Shown in pieces: positions 1-6,831 of a stretch of DNA of 6,831 nucleotides. The stretch is taken from positions 1-6,831 of the forward strand of contig JACMLI010000502.1 of the NCBI GenBank assembly GCA_014379705.1, given 5' to 3'. A program made the translations under genes and the position numbers. Each line of letters starts with the position of its first letter. Position 1 is the stretch's first letter. Source of the stretch: Gemmatimonadaceae bacterium. Its GTDB lineage: Bacteria > Gemmatimonadota > Gemmatimonadetes > Gemmatimonadales > Gemmatimonadaceae. The notes beneath the pieces are model-generated. The model saw only the letters and a list, made by a program, of their open reading frames with translations, ran no database searches and was not told the DNA's origin.

Positions 1-1796
1 AGTGCGTGATGGTATCGGACGTGCTGCAGCCCGTAGCGCACCATGGCCAGGTATCGCGCCGCACTCACTTCTCCCTCGAGCGAGAGACCCATTGCCGACG
101 CCGAACCCGACGCCGGTACCTCGCGCGCGAACGGGGCGCTCTCGGAGGAGGCCACCAGTACCACGCCGCGCATTTCGCGGGCATACGTCGACGCGCGCGC
201 GCGCACGCCCGGGGCAACGCGCAGCTCCGCCGCAAGCGAGACTTCGTCGGCGCGGGCGACGGGGAGAATTCCCGGCACCGGGCCGAGCGCGAGATCGGCC
301 GGAAAGACGAACCCCACCACCGACTCGGCATTGCGCATGGACTGGACAAACTGGTGCCGTCGGGACACGCTCCCCGTCAGGTCCATGCGCCGGCCTAACG
401 CGAGCCGGCCCTCGACGCGGGGCGAGAGCCACGGACGACCATTCGCGAACGTGGCAGCGAGCCCCATCCCAACGCTGGCCGAGGCACCCACAGGCCGCGA
501 AGCGTCAGAGAACACCGTGAGCGATGGCGTCCTGCTCTCGAGGTCCGGAGGCAGACCTTCCTCGCTCGTCACGCGATACCGCGTGCGGGACCGCTCGACG
601 CGCGCTCCACCGCGAATGGTCCCGGCGGCGCCGCGACGTTCCCCGTCGACCTGAGCGCCGAATTCCTCACGATGCGAAGCCAGGACCCACGTCGCATCGG
701 CCCACGCCCCGCCGACCAGCGCCTCGCTGCGCCACACGGACGCCCGGAGCGAGTCGCCATCACGGCGACCGTGCCACTGCAGGGCCGAGGTCGTGGCGCT
801 CCAGTCGAAGGTGTTGCGTTGATCGGGCGCGCCCCCGATCGCCTCGGGAGGGACACTGGCCAGGTTGACGCCGTCGAGGCTGCGTGTCGTGAAGCCCCGC
901 AAGAGTCCGCGGGCCAACGGAAGCTCGACCTTCGCCATCAGGTCCTCGCTCCTGACACGCACAAAAGTGGGATCGTCGGATCGCGCGGAGAAGTTGGGCC
1001 AGGCTGATCTCGCGCTCACCAGGAACGTTGCCCCGGCGACTCCCACGGGTCCGTCGATCGCCACGCGGCCATGGGTGGTGCTCAGTCCACCGACGGTGTG
1101 CCGCACCGATCCCGGGGTCTTGGAGGTGAGCTGCAGCGTGCCGGAGAGCATCGAGGCACCGCCGACGGGCGCACCGAGCCCCGCCGATGTGAAGGCGTCC
1201 GCGTTCCATGCCCCCATCAGGTCCGCCGCATGGAACGGATTGAAGACGGGAATACCGTCGATGGCGTAGCCGGTCTGGTCAGCGCTGCCCCCTCGCACGT
1301 GCAGCCCACCGGGTGTTTCTGGCGCGACCGACACGTCGCCACCGGTTATGGCCCGGAGGACATCGGGTTCCGCCAGCATCGGGTGGCGCCGCAGATCGGT
1401 GAGATCGGCACTCCGATGCTCGCTGCCCGCCCCCCTGCCTGACGAGTTGGGCGTGGCGTCTCGCAGGTGGCGCACGGCGACACGCGGGAGACGCTCGGCA
1501 ATCGGCTCGAGCGAGACGTTCAGCTCGAGGCTGCCCTGCCGCGGGATGACGGCATGCAGCGTGTAGGGTGTGTGGCCCATGGCACGCACCACGATGTGCT
1601 GCGGCCCAGCCGGAACTCGACGGATGGCATAGCGCCCGTCGGCGTCGGTCGCGACTTGCCGCCCTGCGTCGGTCGCTATCACCACCGCACCAGGCACCGG
1701 ACGTCCAGACGCCGCGTCGCGCACCGTGCCGACGATGGCACCCTCGGTGGGCAGCGCCGCGACGTGCAGGGCGGCGGAGAGCAGGAGTCGCAGCAT
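1..1796 (-). CDS. TonB-dependent receptor with carboxypeptidase-like regulatory domain (3' end beyond window)
   Basis: This is an outer-membrane, TonB-coupled receptor for active uptake of an unknown substrate. Reading the minus strand from the ATG at 1796-1794 gives 598 codons with no stop to the window edge. Residues 1-19 look like a short signal peptide (MLRLLLSAALHVAA, then LPTEG). Residues about 20-98 form a carboxypeptidase-regulatory-like beta-sandwich (GTVRDAASGRPVPGA, then DADGRYAIRRVPAG). The segment LPRVAV (103-108) sits where a TonB box is expected. Residues about 130-230 are the plug, with GGLHVRGGSADQTGYAIDGI (163-182), then PVFNPFH and a closing LQLTSKTPG. The rest is alternating barrel strands; the last strands are missing. 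In-frame GTG or TTG codons upstream could extend the N-terminus, but the ATG puts the signal peptide at the very start. The gene is divergent from the second receptor. Family assignment is firm; substrate is unknown. Confidence 0.88.
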   Translation of the reverse strand, partial: MLRLLLSAALHVAALPTEGAIVGTVRDAASGRPVPGAVVIATDAGRQVATDADGRYAIRRVPAGPQHIVVRAMGHTPYTLHAVIPRQGSLELNVSLEPIAERLPRVAVRHLRDATPNSSGRGAGSEHRSADLTDLRRHPMLAEPDVLRAITGGDVSVAPETPGGLHVRGGSADQTGYAIDGIPVFNPFHAADLMGAWNADAFTSAGLGAPVGGASMLSGTLQLTSKTPGSVRHTVGGLSTTHGRVAIDGPVGVAGATFLVSARSAWPNFSARSDDPTFVRVRSEDLMAKVELPLARGLLRGFTTRSLDGVNLASVPPEAIGGAPDQRNTFDWSATTSALQWHGRRDGDSLRASVWRSEALVGGAWADATWVLASHREEFGAQVDGERRGAAGTIRGGARVERSRTRYRVTSEEGLPPDLESRTPSLTVFSDASRPVGASASVGMGLAATFANGRPWLSPRVEGRLALGRRMDLTGSVSRRHQFVQSMRNAESVVGFVFPADLALGPVPGILPVARADEVSLAAELRVAPGVRARASTYAREMRGVVLVASSESAPFAREVPASGSASAMGLSLEGEVSAARYLAMVRYGLQHVRYHHA

Positions 1797-1906
1797 ATGG
1801 CGTGTTTCCACGATACGAAGTCGGAGGACGGCTGGCCAGAGCAACGTCTGTCACACGATGGCCGGCTCGCGGGTTCCCTCGATACACACCAAGGGGAGAC
1901 TGACCC
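1797..1906. promoter_or_regulatory. Divergent intergenic control region between two receptor genes
   Basis: These 110 bases separate the start codons of two head-to-head receptor genes, so both promoters and any shared operator should lie here or just inside the genes. I looked for sigma-70-like -35/-10 pairs on both strands and found none convincing. GATACA at 1881-1886 is only a weak -10 candidate for the plus-strand gene. The regulatory role is inferred from gene layout, not from a recognised site. Confidence 0.4.
1891..1898 (+). promoter_or_regulatory. Ribosome binding site for the GTG start at 1907
   Basis: AAGGGGAG is a strong Shine-Dalgarno match ending 8 bases before the GTG at 1907-1909. 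It decides the start. The nearby ATG at 1921 is in another frame, and the GTG places a canonical signal peptide at the N-terminus. Confidence 0.75.
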
Positions 1907-4312
1907 GTGACAAGCACACGATGCGCCGTGAGACTCACCCTCGTGGCGCTGCTCGTGAGCGCGCGCGCCGGGGCCCAGGTTGCGGCAGGATTCGGCATCG
2001 ACTCGGTTGTTTTGACCGGCGTCGTGCTCGACGCCACCTCGCGGCGCCCGATTGCCAGGGCAGAGGTGTTGCTGCGCGACAGCCCCGTTCGCGGGTTCAC
2101 CGGACTGGACGGCCGCTTCCTTCTCCGAGCCAGGACCGCGGGCCCGCACGCCATCACTGTCCGGCGACTCGGGTACCAGCCGGCGACGTTGGAGGGGGTC
2201 GCGACAGGTGGGGAGTCGGTGACCATCGCCCTTGCGCCGGCGCCCTACCGCCTCGCCGCCGTCACCGTGGCTCCGGGTGCCTTCACCTTTCTCGAATCCG
2301 TTCCCACCGCGCGGTTCGCGCTCTCACGTGAGGCCATCGAGAACGCACCGTTCGGCGAGGATCTCTTCCGCGCCATCAATCGGCTCCCCGGACTCTCGTC
2401 GGGCGACTACGGCGCGCAGTTCTCCATCCGCGGCGGACGCCACGACGAAACGCTCATCCTGCTCGATGGCCTCGAGATCTACGAGCCCTTCCACCTCAAG
2501 GACTTCAATGAGGGGGCGCTGAGCATCATCGATGTGGAGACGATCGATGGCGTGGAACTCCTCGCCGGGGGCTTCCCGGCGCATTTCGGGGACAAACGCA
2601 GCGGGGTCATGCGCATCACCTCGCGCACGCCGCGCGAGGACGGTACGCACGTGCGGCTGGGCGCAAGTCTCACGAATGCCCACGCGATGGCCGAGGGGTC
2701 ATTCGCGGGGCGCCGGGGGTCGTGGCTGGTGTCGGGGCGCCGAGGTTTCGTGGACTTCCTGCTGGGCATGATCAACAAGAAGGAGACGAAGGCACCGACC
2801 TACTACGACGCGTTCGGCACGCTGCGCTACAAGCTCGCCGCCAATCACTCGGTCGCCCTGAACGTTCTCACCGCGAGCGATCGGTACAAGTTCGGCATCG
2901 ATGGCACGACGGGGTTCAACGATACGATCCGCACCCGTGAGAGTGCGAACAACGGGTATGGCAACTCCTATGCATGGCTCACCCTGCGCTCGCTGCTCGG
3001 TTCGCACGTCTCCGTCACGACGCTCGTCTCGGCTGGCAAGGTTGACGCGACGCGCGAAGGAGACGAACGCCACGTACTCCGTCCCATTGAGCTGTACAGC
3101 GTCAACGGTCACCGCGACTTCACGCTGCGAGGAGTGAAGCAGGATTTCAGTTACCAGGCGTCGGACCGGATGGCCCTCGACTGGGGCTTCGACCTGCGAT
3201 CGCTCCGGGCCGACTTCGACTGGACGAACCGCGTCACCCAGAATCCAGACGATCCCACGCCGGATACGCTCGGGTTCTATCCGCGTATCACTACGCGTTC
3301 GAAGCAGACCAGCGGAACGACGCTCGGCGCGTACATCAGCGATCGCCTTCATGTGGCCGGACCGCTGACGCTCGAGGCGGGACTTCGCTATGACCGAGCG
3401 ACGTACACCGGCGATCGTGACTGGAGCCCGCGGCTGCACGGCCTGGTGCAGCTCTCGCCGCGCAACACGTTGCGCGCGGGTTGGGGGCAATACCGGCAGC
3501 GTCAGGGCGTCGCCGACGAGAACGCATTCGATCGGCTCAACCGCTACTTCCCGTCGGAGGTGTCGCGGCAGTGGACGCTCGGGTTCGAGCACCAGTACGT
3601 GGCTGGGGGGTCGTTTCGCGTCGAGGTGTACGACAAGGCCGGGTCACGCCTGCGGCCGATCCTCCGAAACTGGAAGAGTGGGCTGAACATGTTCCCGGAG
3701 TCGTCGGAAGACCGGATCCTCGTGTACCCGGAATCCAACACGTCACGGGGTCTCGAACTCTATCATGAGCGTTCGCTCGGTCGCCGACTGAACCTGCGTG
3801 CCGGGTATGCGCTTGCTTCGGTGGAGGAGCGTCTGCGGCGCGTCGATAATGTGAACGATCCCCTCAAGCTCGTGTTCGACTCGACGCATGCCGCCCCACA
3901 GGACCAGCGCCATGCCCTCAATCTCGACGTCAGCTATCGACCCGCCACGAATTGGACGCTCTCCGGCGCGCTCACCTATCACTCGGGTTGGCCGTTCACC
4001 GAGGAAATCGGGGTTCCCGTCCGACGGCGGAATGGCACGATGGACCTCACCGTCCGGCCGGACACGCTCTGGGGCAAGCGGTTGCCGGCGTACCAGCGAG
4101 TCGACGTGCGGCTGACGCGCCGCCGGTCGACGGCGAACGGTGAGTTCCGGTTCTTCATCGAGGCCATCAACCTGATGAATCGCGAGAATGTGCTCGGCTA
4201 CGACGTGTTTCGCGTGCGTGACGCCAGCGGTGCCCTGCGCCTGGAGCGTGACGTGGAGACGTGGTTTTCCATTCTGCCCCTGATCGGCGTGCATTGGAGC
4301 AGGCGCTTCTAG
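1907..4312 (+). CDS. TonB-dependent receptor with carboxypeptidase-like regulatory domain, complete
   Basis: This is a complete 801-residue outer-membrane receptor, a normal length for the family. Residues 1-23 are a signal peptide with a hydrophobic core (LTLVALLVSA) and an AGA|Q-type cleavage site. Residues about 35-112 are the carboxypeptidase-regulatory-like domain (TGVVLDATSRRPIARAEV, GLDGRFLL, and VRRLGYQPA at 85-93). LAAVTVAPG (116-124) occupies the TonB-box position. The plug follows at about 125-242, with LFRAINRLPGLSSGD, FSIRGGRHDETLILLDGLEI (172-191), YEPFHLKDFNEG, GGFPAHFGDKRSG and MRITSRTP. The remainder is a beta-barrel ending in HWSRRF. The terminal phenylalanine is the usual recognition signal for the BAM assembly machinery. 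The gene uses GTG with a good ribosome binding site and diverges from the other receptor, whose plug shares the DG(I/L)..(F/Y).PFH pattern. Substrate is unknown. Confidence 0.93.
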   Translation: MTSTRCAVRLTLVALLVSARAGAQVAAGFGIDSVVLTGVVLDATSRRPIARAEVLLRDSPVRGFTGLDGRFLLRARTAGPHAITVRRLGYQPATLEGVATGGESVTIALAPAPYRLAAVTVAPGAFTFLESVPTARFALSREAIENAPFGEDLFRAINRLPGLSSGDYGAQFSIRGGRHDETLILLDGLEIYEPFHLKDFNEGALSIIDVETIDGVELLAGGFPAHFGDKRSGVMRITSRTPREDGTHVRLGASLTNAHAMAEGSFAGRRGSWLVSGRRGFVDFLLGMINKKETKAPTYYDAFGTLRYKLAANHSVALNVLTASDRYKFGIDGTTGFNDTIRTRESANNGYGNSYAWLTLRSLLGSHVSVTTLVSAGKVDATREGDERHVLRPIELYSVNGHRDFTLRGVKQDFSYQASDRMALDWGFDLRSLRADFDWTNRVTQNPDDPTPDTLGFYPRITTRSKQTSGTTLGAYISDRLHVAGPLTLEAGLRYDRATYTGDRDWSPRLHGLVQLSPRNTLRAGWGQYRQRQGVADENAFDRLNRYFPSEVSRQWTLGFEHQYVAGGSFRVEVYDKAGSRLRPILRNWKSGLNMFPESSEDRILVYPESNTSRGLELYHERSLGRRLNLRAGYALASVEERLRRVDNVNDPLKLVFDSTHAAPQDQRHALNLDVSYRPATNWTLSGALTYHSGWPFTEEIGVPVRRRNGTMDLTVRPDTLWGKRLPAYQRVDVRLTRRRSTANGEFRFFIEAINLMNRENVLGYDVFRVRDASGALRLERDVETWFSILPLIGVHWSRRF

Positions 4313-4415
4313 GCCGATCCGACGCTGGGGGCACCGCCCCGTCACCTCGAGAGCAGGGCCGATCGCACCTTCCGGGCCTAGAGTTCCTGGGGCCAACTTG
4401 CCCCGGAGAAGCTGA

Positions 4416-4978
4416 GTGGGTCAGCGGACCCGTACGATTGCAACTGATGGTCAGGGGTTTTCGCACGAACCGGTGGATGGAACCCCAATGCGACTGCTGC
4501 TCGACGCCGAAGCCGTTGTGGCCGCAGCGGAAACCGGGGCGTGCGTCGGTTACTCTGATCGATTCGTGTTCACCTTGCTGCGACGGTTCCGGCCGCGCGT
4601 CTTCGCGTGGTCCGTGAGGTCACGAGGCGGCCCGTGCTCGAGACGGACCGCGCCACGGTCCGGCAGGCATACCTCGATGCGAACGCCGATGCGCCGCCCC
4701 CAATTCGCCAGCAGATGGCGGTGGCAGTTCAGCCTTGCCGTTTGCACCACGGTGCCAGCCTTCAGTCGCATGTTGCTGCGTCGCGACGGCGAGCTGTGGG
4801 TGGGTCCATTCGACCCGCTGTCGGGCTCCCCAGGCCAGCGGCCTCACTCGCGCCGAAGACGCGCCAGTCATGAAGCGTCTTTGCACCTGACGGCACCTGG
4901 TTGGCCGAGCTCTCGCTGCGCCCGCGATTCACGCTTCACGAAGTTGGGCGCGACTATGTGGCGGGCGTCGCGTTCGAA
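4416..4978 (+). pseudogene. Decayed C-terminal half of a six-bladed beta-propeller protein
   Basis: No single frame is a credible gene, but consecutive pieces in different frames fit the C-terminal half of the 6-bladed beta-propeller family. From 4416 to about 4575 one frame gives GTPMRLLLDAEAVVAAA and VGYSDRFVF. From 4576 to 4599 the next frame gives DGSGRA. From 4598 to about 4735 the third frame gives LRVVREVTRRPVLETDRA. From about 4750 to 4840 the first frame returns with VPAFSRMLLRRDGELWV. From about 4841 the third frame gives RQS, a TGA at 4871-4873, then SVFAPDGTWLAEL and RFTLHEVGRDYVAGV. Family members usually have tryptophan where the TGA stands. That is four frame changes and one stop. 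A stop at 4413-4415 precedes the readable part, and I find no N-terminal half. The extreme C-terminus after 4978 is not recognisable. I see nothing supportable in 4979-5228. The family call rests on remembered motifs, not a search. Confidence 0.72.
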
Positions 4979-5228
4979 AGGATAGCGTGGACCGACCGGT
5001 GGTGTGGGGACTTCTTCGCTAGCCCCAACTCCAGGGCGGGGGGCGTGTCCGAGCACGTTCTGCACGTCTCACCACGCAATGGGTGTGGCCTTCCGGGCGC
5101 TCCAAGGGCGACGTTGGCGCGCGCACAGCTCGAGCCGTCGCGTTGAGGCGAGTGGATCGCTGCCGAAGTTCAGCAGTCAGGCCCACGCGAGGTCCGTGCA
5201 CCCCTGCTGCCTTCGATGACCCACGTCC

Positions 5229-6569
5229 TCAGCGTGCGGGGGGCGCGTCCAGAAGTCGCGACCGCGTAACCTTGTCGAAGACCACGAACACGTCGGCCAC
5301 ATCGCGCGGCACGAACGGCTGCATGAACGCGTGGATGCGCGTGAGCCATGTGGAGCGCAGCATCGCCGCGACGGCGGGAGTGCTGTCGCCGGTACGGAGG
5401 TCAATCGCGTAGTTGCCGAGTCCCACGTTCGCGAGCGCCACCTCGAACAGGCTCATGTCGTGCGCCACCGTGCCGAGTCCCTCGTACGTCCCGGTGGCCG
5501 TCCCGACGACGAACACGTCCTTGCCATAGTGTGCGCGAAGGCGCTGGCCCATCATCACCATCGGGGGTCCCATCGCCGGGAAGACCATCGGCACATTCAT
5601 CGAGTGACCGTTGTGCGCGAACACGATCAGCTTCCCGCCGCGCCCTTCGCGGTCGAGCGCCCACCGTGCATTTTCGAACATCACGGAGTCGCGCAGCCGG
5701 ATGGCAGCCCACGTGCGCCCTCGCGGGTTCCCGCTTCCCTCGCCGCCATCCGCAGTGCGCAGCGCAATCGACGTCAGAAGCTGCTGCGCGTTCCATGCCG
5801 TTCGAACGGCGCGTGCCTGCTCGTCCGCCGCCAGGCCGGTTCGCGGCACCGACGTGCGGCGTAGATCGGCTGTCAGCTGATCTACAGCACTGCGAAGCTC
5901 CCGTCGCTCGGTGTCCGAGAGTTCGCGATACCGCGCGCCCGAGAATCGAGCGAGCAACGGTTCGAGACGCCGGCGCAGGACCGCGCCTTCGGTCGGTGCC
6001 ACGCGTTCGAGGTACTCCAGGGTCTGCGTCAGCGTGAGCGGCGCTCCCGAGTAGAGGGGGCCGACGTCGCCCGGAACGTCAAGGCCGTAGAACCGGACCT
6101 TGCGCGTGGCGCCTGTGTTGTACTCCCGCATCCACGCGACGAGCTCACGCTCCTCGGGTAGTCGATTGAACCCGCTCGTGAACCCCACGCGCAGCACGGT
6201 GTCGATGTCTCCAGGCCCTCCCTGGATGTAGCGGTCGATGATGTTTCCTTCCGTGAACCCGGATTCGATCGCCACGGCGGTGAAACCGAGTCGTGTGACG
6301 GCGTACTTGATCACCTGGTTGCGGAAGTGCAACGGCTCATGCGCCATGTGGATCATCTCGCCTAACGACAGTACCCGGGCGCGGCCGACGAGGGGGCGAA
6401 GGAACTCGTAGTCGGCTTCGGCGTAGGGCTCGTCCACGCTCCGCATGGGCACGGCGTTCGCCTTCGCCCAGGCGACGAAGGCCGGGGCGGGCTGAACGGT
6501 TCGCTGCGCGGTGGCCATCACGGGTAACAGCGACACAATGGCGCAGAGTGCTCGGACGCCGGAGCGCAT
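5229..6569 (-). CDS. Exported erythromycin-esterase-family hydrolase
   Basis: This is a 446-residue member of the erythromycin esterase (EreA/EreB-like) family when started at the ATG at 6569-6567. That start gives a textbook signal peptide (MRSGVRALCAIVSLLPVMA, cleavage near ATA|Q) and has CACGAGG seven bases upstream. The frame is open to another ATG at 6617, which overlaps the upstream stop as ATGA and would add 16 residues before the signal peptide; I judge it less likely. Family landmarks are present: LGEMIHMAHE, with Glu71 and His74 in the GExxH position of the catalytic histidine; GFTAVAIESGFTEGN with Glu102; RFYGLDVPG; and FAHNGHSM with His319 and His322. The protein is expected in the periplasm or outside the cell. 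The true substrate is unknown; membership does not show that it inactivates macrolides. It follows the deacylase-like gene in the same direction. Confidence 0.88.
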   Translation of the reverse strand: MRSGVRALCAIVSLLPVMATAQRTVQPAPAFVAWAKANAVPMRSVDEPYAEADYEFLRPLVGRARVLSLGEMIHMAHEPLHFRNQVIKYAVTRLGFTAVAIESGFTEGNIIDRYIQGGPGDIDTVLRVGFTSGFNRLPEERELVAWMREYNTGATRKVRFYGLDVPGDVGPLYSGAPLTLTQTLEYLERVAPTEGAVLRRRLEPLLARFSGARYRELSDTERRELRSAVDQLTADLRRTSVPRTGLAADEQARAVRTAWNAQQLLTSIALRTADGGEGSGNPRGRTWAAIRLRDSVMFENARWALDREGRGGKLIVFAHNGHSMNVPMVFPAMGPPMVMMGQRLRAHYGKDVFVVGTATGTYEGLGTVAHDMSLFEVALANVGLGNYAIDLRTGDSTPAVAAMLRSTWLTRIHAFMQPFVPRDVADVFVVFDKVTRSRLLDAPPAR

Positions 6570-6576
6570 GAACCGG

Positions 6577-6583
6577 CCTCGTG
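6577..6583 (-). promoter_or_regulatory. Probable ribosome binding site for the esterase-like gene
   Basis: Read on the minus strand this is CACGAGG, ending seven bases before the ATG at 6569-6567. The alternative ATG at 6617 has no comparable purine-rich stretch before it (the upstream bases read CTGTCCGCCGGCC). This site plus the signal peptide favours the downstream start. Confidence 0.5.
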
Positions 6584-6613
6584 GTTGTGCGGGCACGTCG
6601 AGTGGCGCGAGAG

Positions 6614-6831
6614 TCATGGCCGGCGGACAGGCAGTTCGGGGTGCACGGGGAACACCTCGAGGGGCGCTGTCCCACTCGTGATCGACGGTGCGCCACGCAT
6701 GTGCACCACCAGCCCGTCGATCGGTGAGAGAATCGCTCCCGTTGGGCGCGCGAGCAGGTCGGTGGTGCGCCCTAGCACCTGGCCCTTTCGAACGGCCGCG
6801 CCCCCGACGACCGCCGGCAGGAACACCGCCG
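6614..6831 (-). CDS. Aspartoacylase/succinylglutamate desuccinylase-like protein, C-terminal fragment (5' end beyond window)
   Basis: The last 71 residues of a minus-strand gene enter from the window edge and end at the TGA at 6616-6614. The pattern GGAAVRKGQVLGRTTDLL, then GAILSPIDGLVVHMRGAPSI, SGTAPLEVF, matches the C-terminal beta-barrel domain of the AstE/AspA zinc-dependent deacylase family. Members typically have V(K/R)KGQxLGxxxDxxG followed by xxSPxDGxVxxxxxxPxVxxGxxL. The zinc-binding catalytic domain lies outside the window, so activity and substrate cannot be judged. A GTG at 6826 could be read as a start, but it falls inside the conserved domain and the frame continues to the edge, so I treat it as an internal valine. 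The stop overlaps an ATG in the frame of the esterase-like gene (ATGA) and lies 44 bases before that gene's likelier start, suggesting one transcript. Confidence 0.75.
   Translation of the reverse strand, partial: AVFLPAVVGGAAVRKGQVLGRTTDLLARPTGAILSPIDGLVVHMRGAPSITSGTAPLEVFPVHPELPVRRP

Noticed and set aside
1279..2226. Minus-strand open frame of 315 codons across the two receptor starts
   Set aside because: It runs across both receptor N-termini in other frames, is rich in Arg, Ala and Pro, and has no domain pattern. It is a GC-rich shadow frame.
2699..3592. Minus-strand open frame of 297 codons inside the second receptor
   Set aside because: It is antisense to well-supported barrel coding sequence and shows no recognisable motif.
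4312..4364. Direct repeat GGCCGATC at 4312-4319 and 4357-4364 as a deletion or mobile-element scar
   Set aside because: Eight GC-rich bases repeated 45 bases apart is weak evidence, and no transposase remnant or inverted ends are visible.
3743..4396. Minus-strand open frame of 217 codons over the receptor 3' end
   Set aside because: It is antisense to the C-terminal barrel strands and shows no domain signature.
4328..4406. Rho-independent terminators for the second receptor
   Set aside because: The hairpins are real by base pairing, but neither is followed by a T tract. I therefore list them only as an observation.
4416..4985. Plus-strand frame of 189 codons taken as an intact hypothetical gene
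   Set aside because: Only parts of this frame match the propeller family. The adjoining conserved pieces lie in the other two frames, so it is better explained as part of a pseudogene.
4901..5146. Plus-strand 81-codon frame starting at TTG as a separate small gene
   Set aside because: Its start falls inside the propeller segment VFAPDGTWLAEL. After about 4978 the translation is not recognisable. A faint GVSEHVLHV near 5041 recalls the propeller C-terminus but needs an insertion of about 28 residues, so I did not count it.
1..6831. CRISPR array, tRNA, rRNA, insertion sequence or phage attachment site
   Set aside because: Reading both strands, I saw no regularly spaced repeats, cloverleaf, rRNA stretch, transposase or integrase motif. 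The window is explained by the genes listed.

Overview
The window is a GC-rich bacterial chromosome segment (GC-rich by eye; I did not compute it) from an organism with an outer membrane. It carries two TonB-dependent receptors and an exported hydrolase. The receptor N-termini (signal peptide, carboxypeptidase-like regulatory domain with an R-R-L-G-Y-x-P motif, then plug and barrel), the decayed six-bladed beta-propeller gene and the use of GTG starts resemble Gemmatimonadota. That assignment is recalled family style, not a search result.

Layout: (1) Bases 1-1796, minus strand: a TonB-dependent receptor whose 3' end lies outside the window. Its frame is open for all 598 visible codons. (2) Bases 1797-1906: a 110-base divergent intergenic region. 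(3) Bases 1907-4312, plus strand: a complete 801-residue TonB-dependent receptor with a GTG start and a clear ribosome binding site. (4) Bases 4313-5228: no intact gene. About 560 bases of it (4416-4978, plus strand) read as the C-terminal half of a six-bladed beta-propeller protein, broken by four frame changes and one in-frame stop. (5) Bases 5229-6569, minus strand: an exported erythromycin-esterase-family protein. (6) Bases 6614-6831, minus strand: the last 71 residues of an aspartoacylase/succinylglutamate-desuccinylase-like protein, directly upstream of the esterase-like gene and probably co-transcribed with it.

The two receptors probably import, or once imported, bulky substrates across the outer membrane from a shared control region. 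Nothing in the window identifies the substrate. The beta-propeller remnant lies on the same strand directly behind the second receptor. The two minus-strand hydrolases form a separate unit converging on it. I do not see a new multi-gene system here; the most notable item is the decayed propeller gene.
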